A stretch of 64,000 nucleotides of DNA from an unidentified bacterial endosymbiont (GTDB lineage Bacteria > Pseudomonadota > Gammaproteobacteria > Enterobacterales > Enterobacteriaceae), in contig NZ_OU963893.1 in assembly GCF_918797525.1 (NCBI RefSeq), forward strand, positions 4,030,001 through 4,094,000. Reading direction: 5' to 3'. The notes beneath the pieces were generated by a model. The model saw nothing but the letters and a program-made list of their open reading frames with translations. It was not told the origin of the DNA and did not search any database. The position numbers and the translations under genes were made by a program. Each line of letters opens with the position of its first letter. The stretch's first letter is position 1. Positions 21,645 through 34,326 of the stretch are shown piece after piece.

Positions 21645-23112
21645 GACGCTCCACCTCCTGAGTTTGCGGCTTCAGTTTGATTTCGGCTAAGGTACGGGCG
21701 ATTTTGCCGATATTTCCCGCACCCTGAATCAGAATTAAATCGTTGCCTGTTAGCACCGGCGCCAGAATTTCAGCCGCCTGAGCCGGGTCAGAAACCAGAA
21801 TAGGGTCCACTTTACCGCGTCCGCGGATAGTACGACACAACGAGCGGCTGTCGGCGCCTGGAATCGGCGTTTCGCCCGCCGAATAAACATCCAGCATTAG
21901 CAATGTATCGACCTGCGATAGTACGTTAGCAAAATCGTCGTATAAATCGCGGGTACGGGTGAAACGGTGAGGCTGGAAGATCATCACCAGATTTTTTTCC
22001 GGCCAGCCCGCACGAGCGGCTTTGATGGTCGCATCCACTTCGGTCGGGTGGTGACCGTAGTCGTCCACCAGCATCGCGGTACCCGGCTTACCGTTCACGA
22101 CGTCCAGGGGGAATTCACCGAGGAAGTCAAAGCGGCGGCCGGTTCCCTGGAAGTTTTCCAGCGCGCGCAGGATCGCCTCGTCACCAATGCCTTCTTCCGT
22201 TGCTACGGCAACGGCCGCCGCCGCGTTCAGGGCGTTGTGACGGCCCGGTGCGTTCAGCGTCACCTGCAGTAATTCTTTGTCCTGACGCGCGAGGGTGAAA
22301 TGCCCCTGCGCGCCACTCTGCGTGTACGCTTCTATACGCACGTCAGCGTCTTCGCTGAAACCGTAGGTGGTTATCTGACGTCCGACGCGCGGCAAAAGCT
22401 CGCGGATCACCGCATCGTCCACGCACATCACCGCACGGCCATAAAACGGCAGGTTGTACAGAAAATTAATGAAGGTCTGTTTTAAATTCTCAAAGTCGCC
22501 CTGGTAGGTATCCATGTGATCGGCTTCGATATTGGTGACAATCGCCACCATTGGCTGCAGGTGCAGGAAGGATGCATCGCTCTCATCGGCTTCGGCAATC
22601 AGGTAACGGCTTTGTCCGAGACGCGCATGTACGCCTGCCGCTTTCACCAGGCCACCGTTCACAAACGTGGGATCAAGGCCCGCTTCAGCATAAATGCTGG
22701 ACACCATGGCCGTAGTCGTGGTTTTACCGTGGGTGCCGGCAACCGCGATGCCGTGACGAAAACGCATCAGTTCAGCCAGCATTTCAGCACGACGAATAAC
22801 CGGAATGCGCGCCTCGTGCGCGGCAACAATTTCCGGGTTATCTGCGGAGATGGCGCTGGACACCACCACCACGCTTGCATCGCTCACGTTTTCCGGGCGA
22901 TGGTTGAAATAGATAGTCGCCCCAAGCGACGCCAGCTGCTGCGTAACAGGGTTTGGGGCCAGATCGGAACCACTGATCTGGTAGCCTTCGTTAGCTAACA
23001 CTTCGGCAATACCACCCATGCCAGCACCACCGATGCCGACAAAGTGAATGTGCCGGACGCGACGCATCTCGGGCACGATTGAACGCAGTTTTGCCAGTTG
23101 TTGTGTATTCAT
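21637..23112 (-). CDS. murC: UDP-N-acetylmuramate--L-alanine ligase MurC
   Basis: First Mur ligase: adds L-alanine to UDP-MurNAc. It has 491 residues in three domains. The N-terminal Rossmann-like [15 protein letters not shown] is near residues 25-39 and the P-loop [13 protein letters not shown] near 124-136; the C-terminal part contains [10 protein letters not shown] and [12 protein letters not shown]. It is 57 bases after murG and overlaps ddlB, as expected in the cluster. Confidence 0.98.
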   Translation of the reverse strand: MNTQQLAKLRSIVPEMRRVRHIHFVGIGGAGMGGIAEVLANEGYQISGSDLAPNPVTQQLASLGATIYFNHRPENVSDASVVVVSSAISADNPEIVAAHEARIPVIRRAEMLAELMRFRHGIAVAGTHGKTTTTAMVSSIYAEAGLDPTFVNGGLVKAAGVHARLGQSRYLIAEADESDASFLHLQPMVAIVTNIEADHMDTYQGDFENLKQTFINFLYNLPFYGRAVMCVDDAVIRELLPRVGRQITTYGFSEDADVRIEAYTQSGAQGHFTLARQDKELLQVTLNAPGRHNALNAAAAVAVATEEGIGDEAILRALENFQGTGRRFDFLGEFPLDVVNGKPGTAMLVDDYGHHPTEVDATIKAARAGWPEKNLVMIFQPHRFTRTRDLYDDFANVLSQVDTLLMLDVYSAGETPIPGADSRSLCRTIRGRGKVDPILVSDPAQAAEILAPVLTGNDLILIQGAGNIGKIARTLAEIKLKPQTQEVERHG

Positions 23113-23169
23113 TCTCTAAACGCCATCGACTACTTAAAAATTCGTGCAGCGCAACACGCGCTGCGAGGG

Positions 23170-24234
23170 TTAAGCCTGGGCTGCCAGACTCACTTCTTTT
23201 GCCACCCGTTCCGTCGCATCCGGGATGGCGGCTGCCCGCGCGCGTTGGGCCATCGCCAGTAATGCGGCTCTGTTCCAGCCCGCCAGGGTGGTGGCGACCG
23301 CATCGGCAGTAAATTGCGGCTGTTCGAAAATTTTCGCGGCGCCGGCTTTCTCAAGCGGCAGCGCATTCCAGTACTGCTGTCTGTCTTTATGCTGAAACGG
23401 CACAAACAGAGCAGGCAAACCAGCGGCGGCAATTTCGCTCACCGTCAATGCGCCTGAACGACAGACGACGACATCGGCCCATGCATAAGCGGCGGCCATG
23501 TCATCGATAAACTCGGTCACTTTATGCTGCGGCTGACCGGCATCGGCGTAAGCCTGTTCAACACTCTGCTGAGCGCCTTTTCCGCTTTGATGCCAGATAG
23601 AAACTGCCTCACCCAGCATTGCGGCAACCTGCGGCATCGTCTGGTTTAAAATGCGTGCGCCCTGAGAGCCGCCGACCACCAGCACGCGTACCGGCCCGTC
23701 ACGCCCCTGTAGCCGGACATCCGGCAGCGGTAACGCCAGCACGTCAACCCGTACCGGGTTACCGACCACCTCCGCTTGCGCAAATGCGCCGGGGAAGGCT
23801 TGCATCACTTTAGTGGCAATTTTTGCCAGCCACCTGTTGGTCAACCCGGCAATGCCGTTCTGCTCATGCAGCACAACCGGGATCCCCAGTGACCATGCCG
23901 CCAGACCGCCGGGGCCAGAAACATAGCCCCCCATGCCTAATACCACGTCAGGCTGAAAGCGCTTCATGATGCTGCGCGCCTGCCGCCAGGCGTTAAAAAT
24001 ACGCACCGGCGCCAAAAGCTGAGCCTTGATACCTTTACCACGGAGGCCGGAAATCCGAATAAAGTCGATCTCAATACCGTGTTTCGGCACCAGATCGGCT
24101 TCCATGCGGTCTGCGGTTCCCAGCCAGCGAACCTGCCAGCCCTGATCCATTAAATGGTGCGCAACCGCCAGCCCCGGGAACACGTGTCCTCCGGTACCGC
24201 CTGCCATCACCATTAACCGCTTCGGTTGATTCAT
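23170..24234 (-). CDS. murG: Undecaprenyldiphospho-muramoylpentapeptide glycosyltransferase MurG
   Basis: GT28 transferase that converts lipid I to lipid II at the cytoplasmic membrane face. It has 354 residues. G-loops are visible: [14 protein letters not shown] near the N-terminus and [15 protein letters not shown] in the C-terminal domain, plus the donor-site stretch [23 protein letters not shown]. The start overlaps the ftsW stop by 4 bases. Confidence 0.98.
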   Translation of the reverse strand: MNQPKRLMVMAGGTGGHVFPGLAVAHHLMDQGWQVRWLGTADRMEADLVPKHGIEIDFIRISGLRGKGIKAQLLAPVRIFNAWRQARSIMKRFQPDVVLGMGGYVSGPGGLAAWSLGIPVVLHEQNGIAGLTNRWLAKIATKVMQAFPGAFAQAEVVGNPVRVDVLALPLPDVRLQGRDGPVRVLVVGGSQGARILNQTMPQVAAMLGEAVSIWHQSGKGAQQSVEQAYADAGQPQHKVTEFIDDMAAAYAWADVVVCRSGALTVSEIAAAGLPALFVPFQHKDRQQYWNALPLEKAGAAKIFEQPQFTADAVATTLAGWNRAALLAMAQRARAAAIPDATERVAKEVSLAAQA

Positions 24235-25475
24235 CGTGAACCTCGCGTAAACGCCTGAGCCTTCTCCAGACGCGTTTCATAATCTATGCGTAACAAGAAC
24301 ATAATGGCCGTCGACATGATCAACAGACTCGAACCACCATAACTGATCAACGGCAACGTCAGACCTTTAGTCGGTAACATACCGGCTGCGGCCCCGACGT
24401 TAACTAAGGCCTGAAAGCTGAACCAGATACCAATTGAACAGGCCAGGAAACCTGAGAAGCGGTGATCGATCTCCAGCGCTTTCCGGCCAATTGACATGGC
24501 GCGGAAAGCGACGAAGAATACCATTAATAGTGCTAATACCACACCGATATAACCCAGTTCTTCCCCAATAATGGAGAAGATGAAGTCGGTATGCGCCTCG
24601 GGTAAATACTCAAGTTTTTGCACCGAGTTTCCCAGGCCTTGCCCCCAGATTTCACCCCGGCCAAACGCCATCAGCGACTGTGTTAACTGATAACCGCTGC
24701 CGAACGGGTCTTCCCACGGGTTCCAGAAAGAGGTGACGCGACGGATACGATAGGGTTCGGCGAGGATCAGCAGCACAACCGCTGAAATACCCATCCCAAT
24801 GATGGCGATGAATTGCCACAGCTTCGCCCCGGCCAGGAATAGCATCGCCAGGGTAGTCACAAACAGCACCACCACGGTACCGAGGTCAGGCTGCGCCAGC
24901 AAGAGGACCGCAAGCACCAGAATAACGCCCATCGGTTTTAAGAAGCCACGGAGGTTGTTACGTACCTCGTCAACCTTACGCACCAGATAGTTCGCCAGGT
25001 AGCAGAACAGGGACAGCTTGGTGAATTCCGCGGGCTGAATACGCAGCGGGCCGAAGGCAATCCAGCGCGATGCCCCGTTTACGGAGCTGCCGACGACCAG
25101 TACGATCAACAACATGATGATTGAGGCAATCAGCATCGCCGTACTGTGACGCTGCCAGAACGCCATCGGCAGGCGCAGGGTAATCATCGCCAGACAGAAC
25201 GCCAGTATGATGTACAACCCGTCACGCTTGGCAAACAGGAAAGGATCGTTCGCCAGGCGCTGGCCAACGGGCATTGACGCCGAGGTCACCATAATAAAGC
25301 CGACCGCCGCCAGCCCCAGCGTGAACCACAACAGCATGCGGTCATACATAATCAGGCTGTCGGAATCTTTATCCCGCGAAGCCATCACCCAGCCTTTTAG
25401 CGCCGCAAACAGCCATGCCAGAATGCCAAAACCTGGCAGGCGCGGCATTTTCAGGCGAGGGAGAGATAAACGCAT
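24231..25475 (-). CDS. ftsW: Septal peptidoglycan glycosyltransferase FtsW (SEDS family)
   Basis: Ten-helix SEDS-family glycan polymerase that works with FtsI at the septum. It has 414 residues. The conserved region [27 protein letters not shown] and the loop [18 protein letters not shown] carry the family's essential residues; the C-terminal [14 protein letters not shown] follows. It overlaps murD by one base and murG by 4 bases. Confidence 0.97.
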   Translation of the reverse strand: MRLSLPRLKMPRLPGFGILAWLFAALKGWVMASRDKDSDSLIMYDRMLLWFTLGLAAVGFIMVTSASMPVGQRLANDPFLFAKRDGLYIILAFCLAMITLRLPMAFWQRHSTAMLIASIIMLLIVLVVGSSVNGASRWIAFGPLRIQPAEFTKLSLFCYLANYLVRKVDEVRNNLRGFLKPMGVILVLAVLLLAQPDLGTVVVLFVTTLAMLFLAGAKLWQFIAIIGMGISAVVLLILAEPYRIRRVTSFWNPWEDPFGSGYQLTQSLMAFGRGEIWGQGLGNSVQKLEYLPEAHTDFIFSIIGEELGYIGVVLALLMVFFVAFRAMSIGRKALEIDHRFSGFLACSIGIWFSFQALVNVGAAAGMLPTKGLTLPLISYGGSSLLIMSTAIMFLLRIDYETRLEKAQAFTRGSR

Positions 25476-26791
25476 CAGCCTAACTCCTTCGCCAGGCGGG
25501 TAAAGACGTCACCCCTCTGTTCGAAATTCTTGAATTGATCGAGGCTGGCGCATGCCGGAGAGAGCAGCACCATATCACCCGGCTTCACGCGCGGAGCAAC
25601 TAACCGCATCGCCTGCTCCATGGTCTCGGTTTGTTCTGCGATCTCAGGGCGCAGTTCGGCCAGTTGGCTACCGTCGCGGCCAAAGCAATAAAGACGGATA
25701 TTCTCTCCGGCCAGGTACGGCTGCAGGGGAGAGAAATCGGCAGATTTACCGTCGCCGCCAAGCAGCACATGCAGCGTGCCGTCAACGTGCAGGCCATTCA
25801 GAGCCGCCTCTGTGCTTCCCACGTTGGTCGCTTTTGAATCATTAATCCAGCGCACACCGTTATGCTCCAGCGCGAGCTGGAAGCGGTGGGCCAGACCAGT
25901 GAAGGTGGTCAACGCTTTCAGGCTGGAGGAGCGAGGCAGACCTACGGCATCCGCCAGCGCCAGCGCCGCCAGGGCATTGGTGTAATTATGCTGGCCTGAA
26001 AGCTTCATCTCTTTGACATCCAGCACTTTCTCACCTTTCACGCGCAGCCAGGTTTCGCCTAACTGACGGTTAAGATGATAATCACCCATGGTGATACCAA
26101 AGCTGATGCAGCGTTCATCAGCGCCGCGTACCGGCATGGTCAGCGCGTCGTCGGCATTGACCACGCAAACGTTGGCATTTTCGTAAACGCGCAGTTTGGC
26201 CGCGCGGTATTGCTGCAGGCCAAACGGGTAGCGGTCCATATGATCTTCAGTCACGTTCAGGATCGTCGCCGCCGCCGCGTGCAGACTGGAGGTCGTCTCC
26301 AGCTGGAAGCTGGAGAGTTCCAGCACGTACAGTTCGCAATCCTTATTCAGCAGCATCAGGGCCGGTAGACCAATATTGCCGCCCACTCCCACGTTCTTAC
26401 CCGCCGCCTTTGCCATTTCGCCGACCAGCGTGGTCACGGTGCTCTTACCGTTAGAACCGGTGATCGCAACCACCGGCGCCTGTGCTTCACGGCAGAACAA
26501 TTCGATGTCGCCGACAATCTCTACACCCGCGTCCGCAGCCGCGCTGAGTGAAGGGTGCGCCAGCGCCATGCCCGGGCTGGCAACAATCAGATCGGCTGCC
26601 AGCAGCCAGTCGTCATTCAGCCCACCAGGGTGGCATTCCACCTGTTCCGGCAGTTTATCCAGACCCGGTGGAGAAACACGCGTATCCATCACCCGCGGCG
26701 TCACGCCACGCGCGAGGAAAAAGTCTACGCACGAGAGGCCGGTCAGGCCCAACCCGATGATAACGACTTTTTTGCCCTGGTAATCTGCCAT
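25475..26791 (-). CDS. murD: UDP-N-acetylmuramoyl-L-alanine--D-glutamate ligase MurD
   Basis: Second Mur ligase: adds D-glutamate. It has 438 residues. The N-terminal domain begins with [16 protein letters not shown]; the P-loop [15 protein letters not shown] is near residues 109-123 and [10 protein letters not shown] near 179-188; the C-terminal region contains [15 protein letters not shown] and [15 protein letters not shown]. Two bases separate its start from the end of mraY. Confidence 0.98.
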   Translation of the reverse strand: MADYQGKKVVIIGLGLTGLSCVDFFLARGVTPRVMDTRVSPPGLDKLPEQVECHPGGLNDDWLLAADLIVASPGMALAHPSLSAAADAGVEIVGDIELFCREAQAPVVAITGSNGKSTVTTLVGEMAKAAGKNVGVGGNIGLPALMLLNKDCELYVLELSSFQLETTSSLHAAAATILNVTEDHMDRYPFGLQQYRAAKLRVYENANVCVVNADDALTMPVRGADERCISFGITMGDYHLNRQLGETWLRVKGEKVLDVKEMKLSGQHNYTNALAALALADAVGLPRSSSLKALTTFTGLAHRFQLALEHNGVRWINDSKATNVGSTEAALNGLHVDGTLHVLLGGDGKSADFSPLQPYLAGENIRLYCFGRDGSQLAELRPEIAEQTETMEQAMRLVAPRVKPGDMVLLSPACASLDQFKNFEQRGDVFTRLAKELG

Positions 26792-26793
26792 GA

Positions 26794-27876
26794 TTAACGT
26801 ACCTTCAGCGTTGCCAGGCCAATCAGCACCAGCATCAGCGAAATAATCCAGAAGCGCACAATTACGCGCGGCTCTGGCCAGCCTTTCAGTTCATAGTGAT
26901 GGTGAATCGGCGCCATACGGAAGATGCGCTGACCGCGCAGCTTAAAGGAGCCAACCTGCAAAATAACCGACAGGGTCTCAACCACAAACACGCCGCCCAT
27001 GATAACCAGCAGGAATTCCTGACGCAGCAGCACGGCAATAATGCCCAGCGCGCCGCCCAGGGCCAGCGAGCCGACGTCGCCCATAAAGACCTGAGCCGGA
27101 TAGGTGTTGAACCACAGGAAGCCAAGGCCTGCCCCGACAATCGCCGTGCAGACAATCACCAGTTCCCCTGCGTGGCGCAGATACGGAATATGCAAATAGT
27201 TGGCAAAGTTCATGTTACCGGTCGCCCAGGCTACCAGGGCAAAACCAGCCGCCACAAAAACGGTTGGCATTATCGCCAGGCCATCCAGACCATCGGTGAG
27301 GTTGACAGCGTTGCCGGTGCCGACAATCACAAAATACGCCAGCAGGATGTAGAACAACCCCAGTTGCGGCATGACATCTTTGAAGAATGGCACCACCAGC
27401 TCGGTGGCGGGGGTGTCTTTACCGGCAAGGTACAGCGCGAAGGCCACGCCCAGAGCAATCACCGACATCCAGAAATATTTCCAGCGGGCAATCAGCCCTT
27501 TGGTATCTTTACGCACCACTTTGCGATAGTCGTCGACGAAACCAATGATTCCATAACCTATGAGGACGGTCAGTACGCACCAGACGTAGGGATTAGAGGG
27601 ATACGCCCACAGCAGCACGGAAACGACAATGGCGGTCAGGATCATAATCCCGCCCATCGTCGGCGTACCACGTTTGCTGAAATGGGACTCCGGACCGTCG
27701 TTCCGCACGACCTGACCGAATGAGAGTTTTTGCAGACGGGCAATCATGCGCGGCCCCATCCACAATGAGATGAACAACGCAGTCAGCAGGCTGACAATGG
27801 CGCGAAACGTCAGATAGGAAAAGACGTTAAAGCCTGAATAATATTTGACCAAATGTTCGGCCAGCCAAACTAACAT
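26794..27876 (-). CDS. mraY: Phospho-N-acetylmuramoyl-pentapeptide transferase MraY
   Basis: Integral membrane enzyme that transfers phospho-MurNAc-pentapeptide to undecaprenyl phosphate, forming lipid I. It has 360 residues and about ten helices. The acidic motifs of the family are present: GFVDDYRKV near 114-122, [10 protein letters not shown] near 190-199, and [12 protein letters not shown] near 264-275, with the histidine cluster [11 protein letters not shown] near 322-332. It overlaps murF by 7 bases. Confidence 0.98.
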   Translation of the reverse strand: MLVWLAEHLVKYYSGFNVFSYLTFRAIVSLLTALFISLWMGPRMIARLQKLSFGQVVRNDGPESHFSKRGTPTMGGIMILTAIVVSVLLWAYPSNPYVWCVLTVLIGYGIIGFVDDYRKVVRKDTKGLIARWKYFWMSVIALGVAFALYLAGKDTPATELVVPFFKDVMPQLGLFYILLAYFVIVGTGNAVNLTDGLDGLAIMPTVFVAAGFALVAWATGNMNFANYLHIPYLRHAGELVIVCTAIVGAGLGFLWFNTYPAQVFMGDVGSLALGGALGIIAVLLRQEFLLVIMGGVFVVETLSVILQVGSFKLRGQRIFRMAPIHHHYELKGWPEPRVIVRFWIISLMLVLIGLATLKVR

Positions 27877-29228
27877 GTTCCGTTCTCCTGTAATGCGTGC
27901 ACAACCTGCTCCATGGCGGCACTACGTGAACCTTTCACAAGCACTGTCACAATGTGTTTTTCTGCAATTAAAGATTTAAGCCGTTCAATTAATGCGTTTT
28001 TTTCGGCAAAGTGTTCGCCGACACCGCTGGCATCGCTAAGCGCCTGGCTCAGTTTTCCTGTGCTCAGCACACAATCCAGCCCTGCGGCTTTCGCAGCATC
28101 GCCCACCTGAATATGACAAGCTTCACTGTCATCACCCAGCTCGGCCATATCACCAACCACCATCACGCGATAGCCCGGCATCTCAGACAGCACCTGCACC
28201 GCCGCGGTCATCGAACCAACATTGGCGTTGTAAGAGTCATCCAGCAGCAGTGTATTTTCCGCCAGCCGAATCGGGAACAAACGCCCCGGCACGGCGGTTA
28301 AGTTTGCCAACCCGGTTTTGATCGCCTCATGCGTCGCACCCACCGCCATCGACAACGCCGCCGCCGCGAGTGCATTGGCGATGTTATGGCGCCCCGGCAG
28401 CGGCAACAGCACGTCAATCCCGCCCGTAGGGGTATTGAGCGTGAATTGCGTACCCTGCGAAGTCACATGAATATGGGTGGCGGTAAAATCACTGTCGGCG
28501 GCATTCGGCGAGAAACGCCAGGTCTTGCGTGCCCCAATAGTGCTCTGCCAGTTCAGCCAGTCGTTATTATCGGCATTCATAATGGCGATACCGTCAACCG
28601 GCAGGCCGGTGTAAATCTCCCCCTTGGCTTTCGCCACGCCTTCCAGCGACCCGAAACCTTCCAGATGAGCAGCGGCCAGGTTATTGACCAGCGCCGCTTC
28701 CGGGCGGGTCAGGCTCACGGTCCAGGCGATTTCGCCCTGGTGGTTTGCCCCCAGTTCAATGACCGCAAACTCATGCTCTTTGGTCAGGCGGAGTAATGTC
28801 ATCGGCACGCCGATGTCATTATTGAGGTTCCCGGCGGTATAAAGTGTCTTTCCACACTGCCCGAGAATAGCCGCCGTCATCTCTTTTACTGACGTCTTTC
28901 CAGACGACCCCGTAAGCGCCACGACGCGCGCGGGAACGTGCTGACGCACCCACGCGGCCAGCTCACCAAACGCCAGCCGCGTATCCTTCACCACAATCTG
29001 CGGCAAGTCGATGTCGAGCTTGCGGCTGACCAGCAGCGCGCCTGCTCCGTTCTCTTTGGCCTGTGCCACAAAATCATGGGCGTCAAAACGTTCGCCTTTC
29101 AGCGCCACGAAAAGAGAGCCTTCGGTCACTTTACGGGTATCGGTTGTCACGGCGTCAATGGTCAGATCCTGCCCCAGCAGCTCGCCCTGCAATACCGCAG
29201 CGGCCTGGGTTAGCGTGATGTTAATCAT
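27870..29228 (-). CDS. murF: UDP-N-acetylmuramoyl-tripeptide--D-alanyl-D-alanine ligase MurF
   Basis: Adds the D-Ala-D-Ala made by DdlB to UDP-MurNAc-tripeptide, completing the pentapeptide. It has 452 residues. The P-loop [15 protein letters not shown] is near 104-118, then [23 protein letters not shown], and in the C-terminal domain [11 protein letters not shown]. The start overlaps the murE stop by 4 bases. Confidence 0.98.
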   Translation of the reverse strand: MINITLTQAAAVLQGELLGQDLTIDAVTTDTRKVTEGSLFVALKGERFDAHDFVAQAKENGAGALLVSRKLDIDLPQIVVKDTRLAFGELAAWVRQHVPARVVALTGSSGKTSVKEMTAAILGQCGKTLYTAGNLNNDIGVPMTLLRLTKEHEFAVIELGANHQGEIAWTVSLTRPEAALVNNLAAAHLEGFGSLEGVAKAKGEIYTGLPVDGIAIMNADNNDWLNWQSTIGARKTWRFSPNAADSDFTATHIHVTSQGTQFTLNTPTGGIDVLLPLPGRHNIANALAAAALSMAVGATHEAIKTGLANLTAVPGRLFPIRLAENTLLLDDSYNANVGSMTAAVQVLSEMPGYRVMVVGDMAELGDDSEACHIQVGDAAKAAGLDCVLSTGKLSQALSDASGVGEHFAEKNALIERLKSLIAEKHIVTVLVKGSRSAAMEQVVHALQENGTC

Positions 29229-30712
29229 GTGACCACCCCCAGCAGACGTGCAGCCGTCACGCGGTCGGAGTAATCCAGACGGCGATTGCCGACAAGCTGA
29301 TAATCTTCGTGGCCTTTACCCGCCAGCAGAACCACATCGTTCTCACGCGCCTGCATAATAACGTTGGTAACAGCTTGCGCACGGCCTTCCACCACCCGCG
29401 CGCGTCCAGCGTCCAGCATGCCAGCCAGGATATCGTTAATGATGGCGCGTGGCTCTTCGGTGCGCGGGTTGTCATCGGTGACAACCGGAATATCCGCGAA
29501 CTGTTCGGCAATGGCCCCCATCAGAGGGCGCTTGCCTTTATCACGGTCACCGCCGCAGCCAAAGACGCACCAGAGTTTACCGGCGCAGTGCAGACGTGCC
29601 GCTTCCAGCGCTTTTTCCAGCGCATCCGGCGTGTGGGCATAATCCACCACCACGGTCGGTTTCCCCGGTACGCTGAACACTTCCATACGGCCACATACCG
29701 GCTGCAGACGCTCTGCAGTTTGCAGCAGTTCAGCCATCGGATACCCCAGCGCCAGCAAGGTCGCCAGAGCCAGTAGAACGTTGCTGACGTTAAAAGCCCC
29801 CATCAGGCGGCTTTCAATCTCGCCCTCCCCCCACGAGGAAGCAAAGCGGATTGTCGCCCCGCTGTCGTGATAGCTCACGTCAAGCGCCTTTAACCAGCGG
29901 CCGTGGCAGTTCGGGTTAATGTGGTCTTCCATTGATACGGCAACCGCATCCGGCAGTTTTGCCAGCCAGCGGCGGCCTACTTCGTCATCAGCGTTGATGA
30001 TCGCCTGTCCACAGTGATGGGTGGAGTAGAGCAGCCATTTAGCCGCTTCGTAATGCTCCATATCACCATGATAATCAAGATGGTCGCGACTGAGGTTGGT
30101 GAATACAGAGGCGGCAAATTTCAGCGCCGCCACACGGTGTTGCACCAAACCGTGCGAAGAAACTTCTATTGCGGCAAAGGTCGCCCCCTGCTCTGCCAGG
30201 CCCGCCAGCACATGCTGCACGTCAACGGCAGAACCGGTGGTGTTTTCCGTTGGGATCACTTTGCCCAACAGACCGTTGCCCACGGTGCCCATCACCGCGC
30301 CAGTTTCACCCAGCAGTTGCGCCCATTGCGCCATCAACTGGGTGGTGGTGGTTTTTCCGTTAGTGCCTGTTACCCCTACCAGACGCAACTGGTCGGAAGG
30401 TTGGTGATAGAAACGTCCTGCCAGCGCAGAAAGACGTTCATTCAACTGGCGAAGATAAATAACCGGCACACCGTGCATTTCACGAATTTCACCGTCGGTT
30501 GCCTCATCTTTAGCCTCAGCAATAATGGCAGCAACCCCTTGCGCAATCGCCTGCGGGATATAACGACGCCCGTCCGCCTGATGACCCACTACAGCCACAA
30601 AAAGATCGCCAGAAGCAGCCGCACGGCTGTCCAGCACCATCTCCCGTAGCGCTCGCGCAGGCGCATTTTGCACCCACGGAGCGAGAAGGTCGCGCAAATT
30701 ACGATCTGCCAC
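29225..30712 (-). CDS. murE: UDP-MurNAc-L-Ala-D-Glu:meso-diaminopimelate ligase MurE
   Basis: Adds the third residue of the stem peptide. It has 495 residues. The P-loop [15 protein letters not shown] is near 113-127. The DNPR motif ([11 protein letters not shown], near residue 415) marks specificity for meso-diaminopimelate rather than lysine, as expected in a Gram-negative. It overlaps ftsI by 14 bases. Confidence 0.98.
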   Translation of the reverse strand: MADRNLRDLLAPWVQNAPARALREMVLDSRAAASGDLFVAVVGHQADGRRYIPQAIAQGVAAIIAEAKDEATDGEIREMHGVPVIYLRQLNERLSALAGRFYHQPSDQLRLVGVTGTNGKTTTTQLMAQWAQLLGETGAVMGTVGNGLLGKVIPTENTTGSAVDVQHVLAGLAEQGATFAAIEVSSHGLVQHRVAALKFAASVFTNLSRDHLDYHGDMEHYEAAKWLLYSTHHCGQAIINADDEVGRRWLAKLPDAVAVSMEDHINPNCHGRWLKALDVSYHDSGATIRFASSWGEGEIESRLMGAFNVSNVLLALATLLALGYPMAELLQTAERLQPVCGRMEVFSVPGKPTVVVDYAHTPDALEKALEAARLHCAGKLWCVFGCGGDRDKGKRPLMGAIAEQFADIPVVTDDNPRTEEPRAIINDILAGMLDAGRARVVEGRAQAVTNVIMQARENDVVLLAGKGHEDYQLVGNRRLDYSDRVTAARLLGVVT

Positions 30713-32465
30713 CTGTACCCTCGCCTTGATTAGTTACAAATTCACTTTTATCGCCCGTCGCCAGCGCATCCGGTTCAATGTTCATGGTGCGCAACACGCC
30801 GCCCATGATTGCGCCGAAAACAGGCGCGGAGACGGCGCCGCCGTAATATTTACCCGCCTGTGGATCGTTGATGACGACCACCAGCGCAAAACGCGGATTG
30901 CTTGCAGGCGCGACGCCTGCGGTGTAGGCAATGTATTTATTGATGTAGCGGCCGTCTGGCCCCACTTTTTTCGCCGTACCGGTTTTGATGGCGATACGAT
31001 AACCTTTGATCGCGGCTTTCACGCCGCCGCCGCCAGGCAGCGCCACGCTCTCCATCATGTGCACAACGGTACGCACAATGGATTCCGGGAACACCCGCTC
31101 GCCCGGAACCGGGGGATCAACTTTGGTAATCGACAGCGGGCGGTAGATGCCATAGCTGCCAATCGTTGCGTAGACTCGCGCTAACTGTAATGGCGTTACC
31201 ATTAGCCCATAGCCGAAAGAGAAGGTGGCCCTCTCTATGTCAGACCACCGTTGTTTTTGAGGATATAAGCCACTGCGTTCCCCGACCAACCCCAAATTGG
31301 TCGCTTTTCCCAGCCCAAAACGTGAGTAAGTCTCTACTAACGCTGAGGACGGCATCGCTAACGCCAGCTTAGACACACCGACGTTACTCGACTTCTGTAA
31401 GACCCCGGTGAGGGTCAGTTCGCTGTAACGTGCCACATCTTTAATTTCATGGCCGTTAATGCGGTAAGGAATGGTATTCAGAACGGTACTTTCATTAACG
31501 ATGCCGCGCTGGAGCGCTGTCATCACCACCATCGGTTTTACGGTGGAACCGGGTTCAAACACGTCGGTGATTGAACGGTTACGCATCGCATCTTTTGCGG
31601 TGCCGGCGAAATTATTGGGGTTATAAGACGGACTGCTGGCCATCGCCAACACCTCGCCCGTGGCGACATCCACCAGCACAGCGCTGCCGGACTCTGCTTT
31701 GTTGAAGGCGACAGCGTTATTCAACTCGCGGTAGACCAGCGCCTGAAGACGTTCATCAATGCTCAGGGCCAGGTTGTGCGCCGCCTGACTGTCGGTTGAC
31801 GAGATATCTTCGATAACGCGACCGTAGCGGTCTTTACGCACGATACGTTCGCCCGGCTGGCCGGTCAGCCATTTATCAAAGCTTTTCTCTACCCCCTCGA
31901 TACCCTGGCTATCGACGTTGGTAAAGCCGATGAGGTGAGCGGTTACTTCGCCTGATGGATAATAACGACGAGACTCCTCACGCAGATGGATACCCGGCAG
32001 TTTCAGTTTGCGAATATAGTCTGCCATATCAGGGTTAACCTGGCGCGCCAGATAGATAAAGCGCCCTTTCGGGTTCGCATTGACGCGGGATGCCAGCTGA
32101 TCCAGCGGCATCTTCAGGGCATCCGAGAGCGCTTTCCAGCGATTATCGAGCGTGATGCCGCCAGCATCGTGCAGCTCTTTCGGATCGGCCCAGATGGCCT
32201 TAACCGGCACGCTTACCGCCAGCGGGCGACCAGAGCGGTCGGTGATCATACCGCGCGATGTCGAGACTTCCTGCACGCGCAGGGAGCGCATGTCCCCCTG
32301 ACGGACCAGCATGTCAGGCGCGATAATCTGTAACCACGCCACGCGACCCAGCAGAAAACCCAGTGCCAGTAAAATGCAGCCGCAAAGCAACGCAAAACGC
32401 CAACTGACAAAGTTGGCCTGTTCTTCCTGACGTTTTGGTTTTAGCGTCTTTGCCGCTGATTTCAT
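30699..32465 (-). CDS. ftsI: Septal peptidoglycan transpeptidase FtsI (PBP3)
   Basis: Division-specific class B penicillin-binding protein, target of aztreonam and cephalexin. It has 588 residues, like E. coli. One membrane anchor lies near 22-40; the active-site SxxK is in EPGSTVKPM (serine near 307), then the SSN and KTGTAKK motifs. I start at [13 protein letters not shown] (32465) by homology; three upstream codons in frame are not needed. It ends with the processed tail region after GDKSEF. Confidence 0.97.
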   Translation of the reverse strand: MKSAAKTLKPKRQEEQANFVSWRFALLCGCILLALGFLLGRVAWLQIIAPDMLVRQGDMRSLRVQEVSTSRGMITDRSGRPLAVSVPVKAIWADPKELHDAGGITLDNRWKALSDALKMPLDQLASRVNANPKGRFIYLARQVNPDMADYIRKLKLPGIHLREESRRYYPSGEVTAHLIGFTNVDSQGIEGVEKSFDKWLTGQPGERIVRKDRYGRVIEDISSTDSQAAHNLALSIDERLQALVYRELNNAVAFNKAESGSAVLVDVATGEVLAMASSPSYNPNNFAGTAKDAMRNRSITDVFEPGSTVKPMVVMTALQRGIVNESTVLNTIPYRINGHEIKDVARYSELTLTGVLQKSSNVGVSKLALAMPSSALVETYSRFGLGKATNLGLVGERSGLYPQKQRWSDIERATFSFGYGLMVTPLQLARVYATIGSYGIYRPLSITKVDPPVPGERVFPESIVRTVVHMMESVALPGGGGVKAAIKGYRIAIKTGTAKKVGPDGRYINKYIAYTAGVAPASNPRFALVVVINDPQAGKYYGGAVSAPVFGAIMGGVLRTMNIEPDALATGDKSEFVTNQGEGTGGRS

Positions 32466-32480
32466 GCGTCGCATTTTTCC

Positions 32481-32846
32481 TTATTTTTGTACTACGATAT
32501 TTTCCTGCGAAGGATCAACATGCTGCAGTTGCAGCTTTTCCGTTGCTATCCGTTCAACCCGGCTGTGATCGCCAAGCGCATTCTCTTCAAGGATCAGGTT
32601 TCGCCATTCAATATCCAGCGCATCGCGTTCCAGTACCATCTGCTCGCGCTGCGCAGTTAATAAACGGGTATGGTGGGCGGTTGTGACCACCGTTACGGCC
32701 GTCGCAATGATGCAAATGAACAAGCAGAGTGGTAGCTTCCCAAACCGCAAAAGATCGTCGCCGATCACGCCAGGCAAGGCATGGCGCTCGTTGCTTCCTA
32801 ACGAATCCTTAACTTTGCTTAGGGTCTCTGTCACTCTGCCGATCAT
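32481..32846 (-). CDS. ftsL: Cell division protein FtsL
   Basis: Small bitopic divisome protein, 121 residues, partner of FtsB and FtsQ. Its cytoplasmic N-terminus is followed by a helix near 36-56 ([17 protein letters not shown]) and a periplasmic coiled coil with leucine heptads ([20 protein letters not shown]). It overlaps rsmH by 4 bases and lies 15 bases before ftsI. Confidence 0.97.
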   Translation of the reverse strand: MIGRVTETLSKVKDSLGSNERHALPGVIGDDLLRFGKLPLCLFICIIATAVTVVTTAHHTRLLTAQREQMVLERDALDIEWRNLILEENALGDHSRVERIATEKLQLQHVDPSQENIVVQK

Positions 32847-33784
32847 GCGTTCGTCCTTTCTGCAATGCGCAGCACTGAACTACGGGCACGTGGATTCTCT
32901 GCCACCTCTTCTTCGCCCGGCATCAACTTGCCTAATGCTCGCAAATAACGGCCACCCAATTTACTGAGTTGTTCTTCCGTCATCGGCAACCCTGCAGGAA
33001 CCTGCGGACCGCGGCTCTGTTCACGCATAAAGCGTTTCACAATGCGGTCTTCCAGCGAATGGAAGCTGATGATGGATAACCGCCCATCCGGGGCAAGCAC
33101 GTCGAGCGAGTTTTTTAGCGCCAGCTCTATTTCCTCCAGTTCACTGTTTACCCAGATGCGAACCGCCTGGAAGGTACGGGTCGCGGGATGTTTGTGCTTA
33201 TCCTTCACCGGCATGGCAGCGGCAATTACCTCGGCCAGCTCTTTCGTGCGGGTCATCGGCTCAATACGGTTGCGCTCAACGATGGCGCGCGCAATACGCT
33301 TGCCAAAACGTTCTTCGCCGAAGGTTTTGATTACCCATGCAATATCGGCTTCGTCAGCAGTTTGTAACCACTGCGCAGCAGATTGACCACGCGTAGGATC
33401 CATGCGCATGTCCAGCGGGCCGTCTCGCATAAAAGAGAAACCGCGTTCTGCATCATCAAGCTGGGGTGAGGAGACGCCAAGATCGAGAAGGATTCCGTCA
33501 ATCTTGCCCGTCAGGCCACGCTCGGCAACATAATCCGCGATCGCAGAGAAAGGTCCATGGATGATGGAAAAGCGAGGGTCATCGATGGTTTGCGCAACGG
33601 CAATCGCCTGCGGATCGCGATCGATTGCCAGCAGACGTCCATCCGCTCCAAGCCGGGAAAGGATCAAACGTGAGTGCCCACCGCGGCCAAAAGTGCCATC
33701 AATGTAGATGCCGTTTGGACGAATATTCAGGCCATTCACGGCCTCATCCAGCAACACCGTTGTATGTTTGTAATTTTCCATCAT
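32843..33784 (-). CDS. rsmH: 16S rRNA m4C1402 methyltransferase RsmH
   Basis: SAM-dependent methyltransferase that modifies N4 of C1402 in 16S rRNA. It has 313 residues. The SAM-binding stretch [13 protein letters not shown] is near 30-42, followed by [28 protein letters not shown] and the C-terminal [15 protein letters not shown]. It lies two bases after mraZ and is co-transcribed from the mra promoter. Confidence 0.98.
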   Translation of the reverse strand: MMENYKHTTVLLDEAVNGLNIRPNGIYIDGTFGRGGHSRLILSRLGADGRLLAIDRDPQAIAVAQTIDDPRFSIIHGPFSAIADYVAERGLTGKIDGILLDLGVSSPQLDDAERGFSFMRDGPLDMRMDPTRGQSAAQWLQTADEADIAWVIKTFGEERFGKRIARAIVERNRIEPMTRTKELAEVIAAAMPVKDKHKHPATRTFQAVRIWVNSELEEIELALKNSLDVLAPDGRLSIISFHSLEDRIVKRFMREQSRGPQVPAGLPMTEEQLSKLGGRYLRALGKLMPGEEEVAENPRARSSVLRIAERTNA

Positions 33785-33786
33785 AT

Positions 33787-34245
33787 TTATAGAGACAAGT
33801 CCTGCAGCCGTTCCGATAGCGTTTCGGAATCGTTCTGCTCAGCGTCGATATCTTCCTTGACCTGTTGATACCAGGTCGTTTCATCCCACAGTTCAAACTT
33901 GTTGAACTGTCCGACCAGCATCACTTCTTTAGTCAGACCGGCATGTTGCCGCAACACAGGCGCAATCAGTAATCGCCCTGCATTATCCATCTGACACTCA
34001 CTGGCATGACCCAATAACAACCGCTGTACGCGGCGTTCCTGCGGGTTCATGCTCGACAGTCGCGACAGCTTTTGCTCAATAATTTCCCATTCAGGCAAGG
34101 GATAAAGCAGCAGGCAGGGGGAGTTGATGTCAATGGTGCACACCATTTGACCTGAAGCATTCTCGATCAACTGGTCACGGTATCGCATTGGTACCGATAA
34201 GCGACCTTTGCTGTCGAGGTTAACTAACGTTGCTCCACGGAACAT
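33787..34245 (-). CDS. mraZ: Transcriptional regulator MraZ
   Basis: DNA-binding protein of the AbrB-like swapped-hairpin type, 152 residues, which represses its own operon by binding TGGG repeats just upstream. Two tandem MraZ domains are seen, each with the DxxGRxxxP pattern: [13 protein letters not shown] near 10-22 and [13 protein letters not shown] near 86-98. I start at [10 protein letters not shown] (34245), as in E. coli; the 12-codon upstream extension runs through the operator repeats and is not expected to be translated. Confidence 0.97.
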   Translation of the reverse strand: MFRGATLVNLDSKGRLSVPMRYRDQLIENASGQMVCTIDINSPCLLLYPLPEWEIIEQKLSRLSSMNPQERRVQRLLLGHASECQMDNAGRLLIAPVLRQHAGLTKEVMLVGQFNKFELWDETTWYQQVKEDIDAEQNDSETLSERLQDLSL

Positions 34246-34250
34246 GCCAG

Positions 34251-34290
34251 CCACACCCCTCCTCACCACTTTAACCCACAAATTCCCACA
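34251..34290 (-). promoter_or_regulatory. MraZ operator (10-bp spaced TGGG repeats)
   Basis: Read on the minus strand, four consecutive decamers begin TGTGGGAATT, TGTGGGTTAA, AGTGGTGAGG and AGGGGTGTGG. The TGGG core recurs every 10 bases, the known MraZ operator layout, and lies between the -10 box and the mraZ start. The first two repeats are the best matches. Confidence 0.78.
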
Positions 34291-34297
34291 CGAAGGA

Positions 34298-34326
34298 GTT
34301 TACGGAGCGAGGGAAAAGCTTGTCAA
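34298..34326 (-). promoter_or_regulatory. mra promoter of the division/cell-wall cluster
   Basis: On the minus strand: -35 TTGACA (34326-34321), a 17-base spacer, and -10 GTAAAC (34303-34298). The boxes and most of the spacer match the E. coli Pmra promoter, which drives mraZ through at least ftsW. The operator repeats begin 8 bases downstream. Confidence 0.82.
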
